DNA of 45,349 nucleotides from an uncultured Clostridia bacterium (GTDB taxonomy: Bacteria > Bacillota > Clostridia > Saccharofermentanales > Saccharofermentanaceae). The DNA is taken from contig CAMZBB010000010.1 of the NCBI GenBank assembly GCA_947304405.1, positions 1 through 45,349 of the forward strand, read 5' to 3'. Below the pieces are notes generated by a model. The model was not told where the DNA came from, did no database searches, and saw nothing but the letters and a program-made list of their open reading frames with translations. Both the position numbers and the translations under genes were made by a program. Positions 25,186 through 33,671 of the stretch are shown piece after piece (the first letter of the stretch is position 1; each line of letters opens with the position of its first letter).

Positions 25186-25214
25186 CACGGGCGCCTCATC
25201 GGGGCGCCCGTTTT
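25186..25214 (+). terminator. Intrinsic terminator after the sugar ATPase gene
   Basis: A GC-rich 8-bp stem (25188-25195 with 25203-25210) is followed by TTTT. Confidence 0.85.
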
Positions 25215-25228
25215 ATATGCTTGCACCT

Positions 25229-25256
25229 TTGTAAGAAAAATAATATTATTTAGAAT
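25229..25256 (+). promoter_or_regulatory. Putative promoter of the CdaR-like regulator
   Basis: TTGTAA (25229-25234), 16-bp spacer and TAGAAT (25251-25256) lie about 50 bp upstream of the start codon. Confidence 0.5.
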
Positions 25257-25302
25257 GGTTTTTAATAGGCTATTCTGCGAAGATTTCGGCTGAGGTGGAA
25301 AA

Positions 25303-26409
25303 ATGGAAGAGATCAAGAAGTGCATGCGGCAGGTTAAGACGATTATTCCTTCTGGTTGCGGTGTCATGGACACTACCGGAAAGATCCTTGCGGCAACCGA
25401 CGAGGCGAATGAAGATCAGACTGATCCTTCGTTCCGCGCCGTAATGTCGTCTGACAATCTGTTTGCTTCTACTGCAGACCGTACGTATCTTAAAGTCTTT
25501 ATCGGCGAGCAGCTCAAATACATCATCTACATCGAGAATACGGATCAGGATGCGAAGATAAACCTTCAGCTTATTGCCGAATGGCTCAAGACCCTGGTCA
25601 AAGAGAAGGGAACTGACGCCGAGAAGGCGATCTTCATCCGTAACGTATTGCTCGATAATGAGATCCGTAACGAGATCCCCATGATCGCGAGAAGCTACAA
25701 GATCGACTGCAAGGATCCGAGGCTCGTACTGGTAGTACGTACGACTTCCGACCAGAGCGCAGAGGCTTTCGAGATCCTGCAGAACCTTTACAGCGATTCT
25801 GAGATCGCCACTGTCATATCCATGGATGACACCACCGCCATCGTCATAGTTGATGCTTCCGAAGCATTAAGGGATGAAGAGGGTGCAGATACGTTTATTG
25901 ACGAGACGGGTGCTTCCATCCTCGCCGGCCTCAATTCCGAAGGCTGCAACGCCAAGGTTGCCGTGGGCTCAGTAGTCGGTTCATTCATGGACATCAGCAA
26001 GTCTTATTCCGATGCCATGACTGCCCTCAAAGTCAGCAAGATCTTTGACGGTGACGCGGACATTTCCAGATATGACAAGCTCGGCTTAGGCCGTCTGATC
26101 TATCAGCTCCCCAAGCCCTTGTGCGAGATGTTCATCAGGGAGGTTTTCCCGAATGACGCTTTCAGGTCGCTCGATGAAGAGACCAGAACGACGATCGATA
26201 CGTTTTTCGCGAATGACCTCAACGGCAGCGAGACGTCAAGAGAGCTTTTCGTACACAGGAACACTCTCGTGTACAGACTTGAGAAAGTTAAGACAAAGAC
26301 AGGCCTCGACTTGAGAAAATTCGATGACGCGGTCCTGTTCAAAATGGCCACGATGGTCAGGACATACGTTGATTATCTCAACGATACCAACGACAACAAG
26401 ATAAGGTAA
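25303..26409 (+). CDS. CdaR/PucR-type transcriptional regulator
   Basis: A 368-residue protein. The C-terminal 60 residues hold the PucR helix-turn-helix: FFANDLNGSETSRELFVHRN, then TLVYRLEKVKTKTGLDLRKF. The N-terminal part is a putative sensory (sugar-diacid-recognition-like) domain, and the middle (about 130-270) looks like the GGDEF-like domain found in CdaR proteins. The inducer is unknown. It sits between the orphan sugar ATPase and ftsE, with 11 bp to ftsE; regulation of sugar use is a reasonable but unproved guess. Confidence 0.82.
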   Translation: MEEIKKCMRQVKTIIPSGCGVMDTTGKILAATDEANEDQTDPSFRAVMSSDNLFASTADRTYLKVFIGEQLKYIIYIENTDQDAKINLQLIAEWLKTLVKEKGTDAEKAIFIRNVLLDNEIRNEIPMIARSYKIDCKDPRLVLVVRTTSDQSAEAFEILQNLYSDSEIATVISMDDTTAIVIVDASEALRDEEGADTFIDETGASILAGLNSEGCNAKVAVGSVVGSFMDISKSYSDAMTALKVSKIFDGDADISRYDKLGLGRLIYQLPKPLCEMFIREVFPNDAFRSLDEETRTTIDTFFANDLNGSETSRELFVHRNTLVYRLEKVKTKTGLDLRKFDDAVLFKMATMVRTYVDYLNDTNDNKIR

Positions 26410-26420
26410 AACATTAGCAA

Positions 26421-27695
26421 GTGATTGATTTTATAAACGTAGAGAAGACCTACAAATCAGGGGTCGATGCTCTCAGGGGCGTAAGTTTCACGATAGATGA
26501 CGGCGAGTTCGTCTTCATAATCGGCAAATCCGGTTCAGGCAAATCGACTCTTCTCAAGTGCATAACCTGTGAAGAGAAGCCCACGTCCGGCAAGGTCACC
26601 ATAGATAATTTCGACATATCGCATATGCCGCGTGCGCTCATACCCGTACTCCGCCGCAAGATCGGAATGATCTATCAGGATTTCAGGCTTATCGACAGCA
26701 AGACCGTTGCGGAGAACGTTGCTTTTGCAGGCGAGATCATCGGAGTTCCCAAGAAAAGCCTTGATAACACCGTAATGTTCTGCCTTTCCGTTGTCGGATT
26801 GAGGGAAAAGGCAAATGCTTATCCTCAGGAACTGTCCGGCGGCGAGCAGCAGCGTGTCGCCATTGCAAGGGCATTGGTCAACAACCCCAGCCTTATAGTC
26901 GCAGACGAGCCTACCGGCAACCTTGACCCCGAGACGAGCGAAGCGATAATGGCGATGCTCCTTGATATCAACAGGAACGGAACGAGGGGCAACAAGACGA
27001 CCGTTATCATCTGCACCCACGATCAGACAATGGTCGACAGGATGAAGAAGCGCGTTATCGAGATCGAAGGCGGCAAGATAGTCAGAGACGAGAGCGAGAG
27101 CGGATACAGGGAATCTTCCGGTTCCGACTCGAAAAACCAGGCAAACCAGGCTTCGCGAACGTCTCTTTATTCCGGCGCGAGCGATCTTGTCGCGTTCGGC
27201 GATGACGGGGATGCCGCCTACGGCGACAATTTTGATGATCCCGATTTCAACCCCGACCAGACAAGAGTATCGCCTCCGCTTATGTTCAACGATGACCTGA
27301 CAAAGCATGAGAAGCTCTTTGACTCTGCTCCTGCTGCTCCGCTTCCGGCTGAGACGGATCCGGAAGATCTGCCCGTTGAGGTAATAACCGATACGCTTGA
27401 AGAAAAAACTGAGACTGAAAAGGAACCCGAAGCATCCGCAGAGGGCCCCGAGATAATTGAGATCAACATCTCTCCCGAGACGCTTACGGCTGCGGAAAGC
27501 AGCAAGATCACTTTTGGTGAGGATATCGAAGAGGCCAAACCGGCAGCCGCTCCTGCTCCAACCGTAAAGGAAGAGGAAAAGCAGTCCAAGCCGGAGAAGA
27601 GCAAATCGAAAGCCGAAAAGAAGAAAAAGAATAAAAAGAACGGTTCGGATTCGGGCAATGACATTGACATTTTCCCGGAGGATGGTGACTTATGA
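26421..27695 (+). CDS. ftsE: Cell division ATP-binding protein FtsE with a long charged C-terminal tail
   Basis: A 424-residue protein. Residues 1 to about 222 form a complete FtsE ABC domain: [15 protein letters not shown], the [11 protein letters not shown]-loop region, [19 protein letters not shown] and [12 protein letters not shown]. FtsE proteins usually end here. The remaining 200 residues are low complexity, mainly acidic with Ser/Pro/Ala, and finish in a Lys-rich stretch ([13 protein letters not shown]) and an acidic end ([11 protein letters not shown]). The start is GTG with a weak ribosome binding site. The stop overlaps ftsX by 4 bp (ATGA). FtsEX transmits an ATP-driven signal across the membrane to a murein hydrolase. 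Confidence 0.92.
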   Translation: MIDFINVEKTYKSGVDALRGVSFTIDDGEFVFIIGKSGSGKSTLLKCITCEEKPTSGKVTIDNFDISHMPRALIPVLRRKIGMIYQDFRLIDSKTVAENVAFAGEIIGVPKKSLDNTVMFCLSVVGLREKANAYPQELSGGEQQRVAIARALVNNPSLIVADEPTGNLDPETSEAIMAMLLDINRNGTRGNKTTVIICTHDQTMVDRMKKRVIEIEGGKIVRDESESGYRESSGSDSKNQANQASRTSLYSGASDLVAFGDDGDAAYGDNFDDPDFNPDQTRVSPPLMFNDDLTKHEKLFDSAPAAPLPAETDPEDLPVEVITDTLEEKTETEKEPEASAEGPEIIEINISPETLTAAESSKITFGEDIEEAKPAAAPAPTVKEEEKQSKPEKSKSKAEKKKKNKKNGSDSGNDIDIFPEDGDL

Positions 27696-28588
27696 GCGGA
27701 AGAGCTTTTCTGAATTCACTTCGTGAAGGTATCCGCGGAATCGTAAGACACCCGCTGGTGACCATCGCATCCATAACGACGATCACGCTGATGCTCATCA
27801 TCATGAGCGTGTTCCTCATATTCTCGGTCAACGCCAGAGGCATCATGGCAAAGCTCAGCCAGAAGCCGCCCATCGAAGTATATATGAAGCTTCAGTGCAC
27901 CGAAGAAGAACTTAACACTGCTGCGATGAAGTTCAAGAACAACCCGATGATCATCGAGTACACAGTATCGACGCCTGAGCAGAACTACAATTATTTCAAG
28001 TCAAATCTCGGCGATTCCGCTTCGATCCTTGATGATTTCGATTACAACATGTATCTTCCTTTTACATTCTCTCTGAGGCTCACCGATCCTTCGCTTGCCG
28101 ATACGGTGTGCAGTGAAGTCGAGACATATGACGGAGTGTCAAAGGTCCAGCAGGAAAGCCGCGTCATGCAGTTCCTGACGAAGTCCAGCAAGGTAGTTAA
28201 CATAGCGACTATAGCGTCATTTGCAGTACTGCTCTTGATCTCGCTGTTCATCATTTCGAACATGGTAAGGATCTCGGTATACTCCAGGGCGAGCGAGATA
28301 GAGATCATGAAGTTTGTCGGCGCTACAAATAACTACATCAGGCTTCCTTACATCATTGAAGGCGCGATCGTCGGCATTATCAGCGCTATAGTTTCATGGG
28401 GACTTACCATGTTCATCTACCACCAGATCTACCTCGCGGCAATGAAGACCATCGATACGTCCAGTTTTTATGCACTGGTTCCCACGGGAGCTTTGATGTG
28501 GCACGAGCTTTTGATGCTGGCGGTCCTCGGAACTTTGATCGGAGCGCTGGGAAGCGGCATCTCCGTCCGCAAGTACGTAAAGGTATAA
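27692..28588 (+). CDS. ftsX: Cell division membrane protein FtsX
   Basis: A 298-residue FtsX: one N-terminal membrane span (about 26-46), an extracellular loop (about 50-170) and three C-terminal spans. Family features are SLREGIRGIVRHPLVTIASI near the start and SEIEIMKFVGATNNYIRLPYI before the last spans. It is translationally coupled to ftsE and is followed, 9 bp later, by a secreted M23 hydrolase with a coiled coil, the expected target of its extracellular loop. Confidence 0.94.
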   Translation: MSGRAFLNSLREGIRGIVRHPLVTIASITTITLMLIIMSVFLIFSVNARGIMAKLSQKPPIEVYMKLQCTEEELNTAAMKFKNNPMIIEYTVSTPEQNYNYFKSNLGDSASILDDFDYNMYLPFTFSLRLTDPSLADTVCSEVETYDGVSKVQQESRVMQFLTKSSKVVNIATIASFAVLLLISLFIISNMVRISVYSRASEIEIMKFVGATNNYIRLPYIIEGAIVGIISAIVSWGLTMFIYHQIYLAAMKTIDTSSFYALVPTGALMWHELLMLAVLGTLIGALGSGISVRKYVKV

Positions 28589-28597
28589 GAGGTATAT

Positions 28598-29881
28598 ATG
28601 CGTTATAAAGAAGAACTTGAAGCGATCGCCGAGCGCGAGGCATACCTCAGAAGGAAATATCTGAAGCCTGCCTGTGCGATATTGTGCCTGCTCCTCGTGA
28701 TAATCTTCGGGACTACCGCAAGGATGGCTGTTACGTCAGCAGCTGCTCCCGAGATGGCAGTCACAAAAGTCGACGGCGTTACCAAAAAGGATATCGAGGA
28801 CGCGAAAAAGAAGCGTAACGAGACGCAGAAAAAGGCAAAGTCCGCCGCTTCCAAAGTCTACGAACTCAAGAACAAGAAAAAGCAGGTCAATTATGAGCTC
28901 ATAGCGCTCAACGACGCTAATGACGAACAGCGTGCCCAGTATGCGGAGATCGCAGTATCGCTCCAGGCGGCGCTCGAGGCAAGAGTTAAGGCATTAGACG
29001 ACTACATCACGGCCGGAGAGAACCTCGAGAAGTCCGAAAAGGCATTCCAGGAAAGAGTTTCCGCGATGTTCGAATTCCAGAACAAGTCGATGTTCGAGGT
29101 CCTTCTTGAATCAGAGAGCCTTGCGGGTTTCTTTACCAACATGGAGATAATGACCCTGATCGCAGATGCCGATGCCCAGGCTGTTGACATGATGAAGGTC
29201 GCGGTAGATGACGCCAAGCTCCAGAGAGAACTTGCGCTCAAAGAAGCCGATGACATGCAGGAAATTGCCATCCAGAAGCAGAAAGAGTTAGACGAACTGG
29301 CAGCACTTATCGGCAAGACCGAAAAGAAACTCCAGAACGTCAAGACACAGCTTTCTTCATGGGAAAAGCAGGAAAATAAGCTCCAGAAGGAAGCTGAATC
29401 TTTAAACGACAAGATCAAGAAGCTTCAGAAGCAGTACGCAAAACAGAATATGTATAACGGCCCGACGAACGGCAAGTTCAGATGGCCGACGAACGGCCGC
29501 ACGATCACCTCCGAGTTCGGGTGGCGTATCCACCCGGTCTATCAGACAAAGAAGTTCCACTCCGGTGTCGATATAGCAGGCGGTTACGGCGCGCCCATAA
29601 TGGCTGCCGGCAGCGGAGTCGTCATTCTCGTTTCGAAGCCGGTACAGGGACAGAACACGGGCGGTTCGGGTTACGGCAACTACTGCATCATCGACCACGG
29701 CGGCGGATACACAACGCTTTACGGTCACGCAAGAAGTATCTATGTCCGTTCCGGACAGAAGGTCAAGGCCGGTCAAAAGATCGGTGAAGTCGGAAGCACG
29801 GGAACTTCAACGGGTTCGCATCTGCACTTCGAAGTCCGCAAGAGCGGTTCACCCGTGAACCCGCTCAGATACCTGCCCTGA
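28598..29881 (+). CDS. M23 peptidoglycan hydrolase with coiled coil (EnvC/PcsB-like FtsEX partner)
   Basis: A 427-residue exported protein. A charged N-terminus precedes a hydrophobic span (about 25-45) acting as signal peptide or anchor. Two long coiled-coil stretches (about 60-150 and 190-280) are rich in Lys, Glu, Gln and Ala. The C-terminal LytM/M23 domain has the zinc motifs FHSGVDIAG, HGGGYTTLYGH and HLHFE, so it looks catalytically complete. Adjacency to ftsEX implies that FtsEX activates it at the septum, as with EnvC or PcsB. Confidence 0.93.
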   Translation: MRYKEELEAIAEREAYLRRKYLKPACAILCLLLVIIFGTTARMAVTSAAAPEMAVTKVDGVTKKDIEDAKKKRNETQKKAKSAASKVYELKNKKKQVNYELIALNDANDEQRAQYAEIAVSLQAALEARVKALDDYITAGENLEKSEKAFQERVSAMFEFQNKSMFEVLLESESLAGFFTNMEIMTLIADADAQAVDMMKVAVDDAKLQRELALKEADDMQEIAIQKQKELDELAALIGKTEKKLQNVKTQLSSWEKQENKLQKEAESLNDKIKKLQKQYAKQNMYNGPTNGKFRWPTNGRTITSEFGWRIHPVYQTKKFHSGVDIAGGYGAPIMAAGSGVVILVSKPVQGQNTGGSGYGNYCIIDHGGGYTTLYGHARSIYVRSGQKVKAGQKIGEVGSTGTSTGSHLHFEVRKSGSPVNPLRYLP

Positions 29882-29897
29882 TCAGGTCTGAAGATCC

Positions 29898-30653
29898 ATG
29901 GACAATTTCTATGACGCGCTCTCCATGTACTATGACACCATGCAGTCTGACATGGATCCCAAAGCATGGGCTGATTTCATTTCGATGCTCATAACCAGAC
30001 ATTCCCCATTCAAAACGGAAAGCATAACGGATCTCGGATGCGGCACGGGCAGCGTAACTGTTGAACTCGCATCAATGGGTTATAAAATGACCGGGATCGA
30101 CTCGGCAGAGGAGATGCTCATCCAGGCTTCCTCAAAAGAAGGAGCGGATAAAGTGTTGTGGTCTGTCCAGGATATCACTGATTTTGACATCGGAGGCAAG
30201 ACCGACTGCTTCATCTCCACTCTTGATACGGTTGACCACATTACTGACGGAAAAGCACTCGAAAAGCTTTTCGCCGCGGTCGGGTCGTGTCTTGAGGACG
30301 GAGGCTTGTTTATCTTCGATGCGATCACAGAGCATCACCTCGAAGATACTCTCGCAGATAACGTTTTCTACGAGGACTACGATGATTTCACGTTGCTGTG
30401 GTTAAACTCATACGATCCTGAGACGAAGATAAATACCGCGGAACTTACGCTTTTCTCGCTCTCGGAAAACGGCCTTTATGAGAGATTTGACGGTGACCTC
30501 GTTGAGAAGTATTATCCTGCGGAGTTCTTTAATGACACTGCGGAAAAAGCGGGACTTACGCTCCTCGGCGTTTATGGCGAGCTCAAAGACTGTAAGCCCG
30601 GTGAAGACGAGGAACGCATATTCTATGTGTACGGAAAGAAGGGGAATTCATGA
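29898..30653 (+). CDS. Class I SAM-dependent methyltransferase
   Basis: A 251-residue methyltransferase. SAM-binding motif I reads ITDLGCGTGSVTVELA (about residues 43-58), with the acidic residue of motif II in MTGIDSAEEML and a motif III-like DCFISTLDTVDHI. The substrate is unknown; such YcgJ/UbiE-like proteins cannot be assigned by sequence alone. It follows the M23 gene by 16 bp, and its stop overlaps hslO (ATGA), so it belongs to the same transcript. Confidence 0.88.
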   Translation: MDNFYDALSMYYDTMQSDMDPKAWADFISMLITRHSPFKTESITDLGCGTGSVTVELASMGYKMTGIDSAEEMLIQASSKEGADKVLWSVQDITDFDIGGKTDCFISTLDTVDHITDGKALEKLFAAVGSCLEDGGLFIFDAITEHHLEDTLADNVFYEDYDDFTLLWLNSYDPETKINTAELTLFSLSENGLYERFDGDLVEKYYPAEFFNDTAEKAGLTLLGVYGELKDCKPGEDEERIFYVYGKKGNS

Positions 30654-31567
30654 CGGACAATCCTTATTTTGTTAAAGGCATGCCGGAAGATGTTTCCATG
30701 GATCACATCGTCAGGGGAGAAGCCCTCGGCGGTCTGGTCAAGTGCTCTGCGATAAGGACGACCGCCGCCTGCGAAAAGGCAAGAGTTCTCCATGATACGT
30801 CAGCGTCGGCAACTGCCGCGCTGGGACGTTTCATTACGGGTTCGCTCCTCATTTCCGAATCGATGAAGAGACCGACTGACACCCAGACGACGATCATCAG
30901 AGGTGATGGTCCGTTAGGAGGCATGACCTGTGTAACCGATTACGGCTTCAAGTGCCGTGCATATCCTGTGGAGAACAACGTACCGACCGAGTATCACAAG
31001 CCCGGCAAGATCAATGTCGGAGCAGCTGTCGGCAGGGGAACGCTCACTGTCGTCAGAGATCTTGGCCTGAAGGATCCTTATGTGGGTTCTGTTGAGCTTA
31101 TCAGCGGAGAGATAGCCGAGGATTTTGCATGCTATCTTCTCAAGTCCGAGCAGGTTCCGTCGATCGTAGCGCTCGGCGTTCTGCTTGAAGGAGGCAGGGT
31201 CGTTCATGCAGGCGGATTCATGGCCCAGCTCCTGCCGGGTGCCGGAGAAGATGAGATCTCCTATCTTGAGAATAGGGCAGCGGGTTTTCCCGAGGTGTCA
31301 TTCCTGCTGTCGGAGGGATTTACTCCCGCGCAGATCATGGATCTGTTCATGGGCGATCCCGATCTTAAATATCTGGATGCGGCTCCCGTGTCGTTCGAGT
31401 GCACCTGCAGCAGGGAACGCATGAGCGCGGGACTGGCCGCACTGTCCAAAACAGACCTCGAAGATCTTATCAGGGACGGCAAACCGGTGGAGACCTGCTG
31501 CCGTTTCTGCAACAAAAAATACGTTTTCGGGACCGAAGAACTGGCTGATTTTCTTAAAAATCGGTAA
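30650..31567 (+). CDS. hslO: Redox-regulated chaperone Hsp33
   Basis: A 305-residue Hsp33. The N-terminal domain has the typical RGEALGGLVKCSAIRTTAA region and GSLLISESMK. The C-terminal redox switch has CTC and CCRFC: a CxC plus CxxC zinc centre, with an extra cysteine next to the second pair. Oxidation releases zinc and activates the holdase in the cytoplasm. It is the last gene of the ftsEX transcript. Confidence 0.95.
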   Translation: MTDNPYFVKGMPEDVSMDHIVRGEALGGLVKCSAIRTTAACEKARVLHDTSASATAALGRFITGSLLISESMKRPTDTQTTIIRGDGPLGGMTCVTDYGFKCRAYPVENNVPTEYHKPGKINVGAAVGRGTLTVVRDLGLKDPYVGSVELISGEIAEDFACYLLKSEQVPSIVALGVLLEGGRVVHAGGFMAQLLPGAGEDEISYLENRAAGFPEVSFLLSEGFTPAQIMDLFMGDPDLKYLDAAPVSFECTCSRERMSAGLAALSKTDLEDLIRDGKPVETCCRFCNKKYVFGTEELADFLKNR

Positions 31568-31614
31568 AAAGCCGCTTTTCGATCACAAAATTTTACAAAA
31601 TCACAAAAAAACTC

Positions 31615-31643
31615 TTGAAAATATGGAATACGCGGAGTAGAAT
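31615..31643 (+). promoter_or_regulatory. Promoter of the S10-spc ribosomal protein operon
   Basis: TTGAAA (31615-31620), 17-bp spacer, TAGAAT (31638-31643). The predicted start near 31650 gives a leader of about 300 nt before rpsJ. Confidence 0.78.
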
Positions 31644-31649
31644 ACTTTT

Positions 31650-31940
31650 CGCTGCGCTCTATGGGCGACCATGGCTGCGCGCAAAAAGGCTTTGATAACG
31701 GAGATTGCCGCGAACGGCGCCACGGCTGCGCGGACGGATCGCGGGTAACTTCGAAGGAGCCGATGGCAGAGCAAAGATCATCTGCCGGTCTCATGCCTTG
31801 AAGGCAGGACGAAAAGGGTATTGCAGACACTTGCCCAGAGTCCCAAAGTGCTGTCGTTCGACGGTAACTGGTTAACTGGGTTTTTGAATGGAGTACGAGG
31901 AAACGCCCGACAAGGTTGAGAAAAGAAATACAGCTTTTAT
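31650..31940 (+). promoter_or_regulatory. Structured 5' leader of the S10 operon
   Basis: About 290 nt, clearly richer in GC than the flanking promoter and without a credible ORF. Pairings I can see include CCGCG/CGCGG around 31710, GGCAGA with TCTGCC around 31760-31790, TGCCT/AGGCA around 31795-31807 and CACTT/AAGTG around 31830-31852. The string GGCTGCGCG occurs twice (around 31675 and 31725). A long leader here suggests autoregulation by a ribosomal protein, as L4 does in E. coli, but no known class was recognised. Confidence 0.55.
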
Positions 31941-31956
31941 AAGGAGGCCAAACACA

Positions 31957-32274
31957 ATGGCAACAAAGAAGATCATGATCAGAATCAGACTCAAGGCTTA
32001 CGACCATAAGATCCTTGACGACAGCGCAAAGCTCATCGTTGACGTACTCTCACGCGACAATGCAAGCTTCGCAGGCCCGATCCCGCTCCCTACAGAGAAG
32101 GAGATCGTTACGATTCTGCGTTCACCCCACGTAAACAAGGATTCCCGTGAGCAGTTCGAGCAGAGAACACACAAGAGGATCATCGATGTTTACACACCGT
32201 CTTCCCAGGTCATGGAAGATTTAGGAAAGCTTGACATGCCCGCAGGCGTCTCTATTGAGATCAAACAGAAATAA
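31957..32274 (+). CDS. rpsJ: 30S ribosomal protein S10 (uS10)
   Basis: 105 residues with [14 protein letters not shown], the [23 protein letters not shown] stretch and RIIDVYTPS. The ATG at 31957 follows AAGGAGG by 9 bp; a longer in-frame extension to 31888 is rejected. First gene of the cluster. It also acts as the NusE antitermination factor. Confidence 0.97.
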   Translation: MATKKIMIRIRLKAYDHKILDDSAKLIVDVLSRDNASFAGPIPLPTEKEIVTILRSPHVNKDSREQFEQRTHKRIIDVYTPSSQVMEDLGKLDMPAGVSIEIKQK

Positions 32275-32397
32275 GACTAAGCGGGTCTGAATACCGGAAC
32301 GCATCGTAATGCCAAGCTGTGCGTCCCGGGGTCATGTTCGCCAAGAAGGATTCAAGGTCCGGCGAACCAATAACCTGAAGAGGAGGAAAAGAAATTT
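32275..32397 (+). promoter_or_regulatory. Structured intergenic RNA between rpsJ and rplC
   Basis: 123 nt, long for this operon, where most gaps are under 25 bp. Stem 1 pairs CCGG and ACGCA (32294-32303) with TGCGT and CCGG (32320-32329), with one mismatch. Stem 2 pairs GTTCGCC (32336-32342) with GGCGAAC (32361-32367), enclosing a short GGA/TCC helix. The rplC ribosome binding site (AGGAGG) follows. Not a terminator, as there is no T run. Candidate ribosomal-protein binding site or processing site. Confidence 0.6.
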
Positions 32398-33030
32398 ATG
32401 ACGAAATTCATTATTGGCAGAAAGTCAGGAATGACGCAGCTGTTCGACGAGAACGGTAACGTAATCCCCGCAACCGTTATCGAGTGCGAGCCTATGTACG
32501 TGCTCCAGAACAAGACGGTTGAGACTGACGGTTACACAGCATGCAAGGTAGGTACCGGTTCGGTACGCGCCAAGCTTGTCAACAAGCCGGATGCAGGACA
32601 GTTCAAGAAGGCTGACGTGGAGGTCAAGAGGATCATCCGCGAGTTCACACCTGATCAGGAGTACAGCCTCGGCCAGGAGATCAAGGTCTCTGACATGTTC
32701 GCTGTTGGCGACAAGGTCGACGTAAGCGGTACATCCAAGGGTAAGGGCTTCCAGGGCAACATCAAGAGACATGGACAGAAGGGTGGTCCTTCAGGCCACG
32801 GTTCCATGTATCACAGAAGAGTCGGTTCCATGGGCGCTACATCTACACCGGGCCGCGTTGTTCCCGGAAAGAAGATGCCTGGACATATGGGCGCAGTTAA
32901 CTGCACAGTCCAGAACCTTAGTGTCGTAATGGTAGACGGTGAGAGGGGAATCCTCGTAATCAGAGGCGCAATCCCCGGACCCAAGGGCGGAATCGTTACG
33001 GTTAAGAATACCGTAAAGGCCGCTGAATAA
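32398..33030 (+). CDS. rplC: 50S ribosomal protein L3 (uL3)
   Basis: 210 residues, usual length. It begins MTKFIIGRKSGMTQLFDE and contains the conserved GTSKGKGFQGNIKRH and GSMGATSTPGRVVPGKKMPGHM loops that reach the peptidyl transferase region. Confidence 0.97.
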   Translation: MTKFIIGRKSGMTQLFDENGNVIPATVIECEPMYVLQNKTVETDGYTACKVGTGSVRAKLVNKPDAGQFKKADVEVKRIIREFTPDQEYSLGQEIKVSDMFAVGDKVDVSGTSKGKGFQGNIKRHGQKGGPSGHGSMYHRRVGSMGATSTPGRVVPGKKMPGHMGAVNCTVQNLSVVMVDGERGILVIRGAIPGPKGGIVTVKNTVKAAE

Positions 33031-33047
33031 GACGGAGGAACATAATA

Positions 33048-33671
33048 ATGGCTAAAGTAGATATTAAAGATCTTAGCGGTGCCGTTAAGGGTTCCATCGA
33101 GCTCTCCGATGAGATTTTCGGAATCGAGCCCAACAGTGATGCAATGTCACTCGTTGTCAGGAACCAGCTCGCTAATCGCCGCCAGGGCACACAGAAGACA
33201 AAGACAAGAAGTGAGACTTCCGGAGGCGGAAAGCGTCCTTACAGACAGAAGGGCACAGGCCGCGCACGTCACGGTTCAACACGTTCCGCTCAGTATGTAG
33301 GCGGCGGCACGATCTTCGGACCCACACCCAGAACTTTCTCTTACACAGTTCCCAAGAAGGTCAGAAGACTTGCTCTCAAGTCTGCACTTTCTTCCAAGGT
33401 TGCTGATTCCAAGCTCATTGTTCTTGAGGATCTTAACCTTGACTCCATCAAGACAAGCGTAGTTGCTAAAGCTCTCACAGCTATCGGTGCAGGTGAGTCT
33501 TCACTCATCGTTCTCGATGGCGAGAACAAGAACGCTGTTCTTTCCGCAAGGAACATCAAAGACGTCAAGACAGCTTACGTTAACACGATCAACGTCTTCG
33601 ACATCCTCAAGTATGACAGCTTCGTAGCTACCAAGGCAGCAGTTGAAAAGATTGAGGAGGTGTACAAATGA
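33048..33671 (+). CDS. rplD: 50S ribosomal protein L4 (uL4)
   Basis: 207 residues with the extended loop RRQGTQKTKTRSETSGGGKR and KGTGRARHGSTRSAQYVGGG that lines the exit tunnel. L4 is the S10-operon regulator in gamma-proteobacteria; whether it binds either structured RNA in this operon is unknown. Its stop overlaps rplW by 4 bp. Confidence 0.97.
   Translation: MAKVDIKDLSGAVKGSIELSDEIFGIEPNSDAMSLVVRNQLANRRQGTQKTKTRSETSGGGKRPYRQKGTGRARHGSTRSAQYVGGGTIFGPTPRTFSYTVPKKVRRLALKSALSSKVADSKLIVLEDLNLDSIKTSVVAKALTAIGAGESSLIVLDGENKNAVLSARNIKDVKTAYVNTINVFDILKYDSFVATKAAVEKIEEVYK

Noticed and set aside
26535-27308. Long minus-strand ORF of 257 codons opposite ftsE
   Set aside because: The plus strand encodes an FtsE with all ABC motifs; the antisense frame has no recognisable motif or ribosome binding site.
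31650-31940. T-box, tmRNA, 6S or RNase P RNA in the rpsJ leader
   Set aside because: None of the hallmark conserved strings of these RNAs is visible; left as an unclassified leader.
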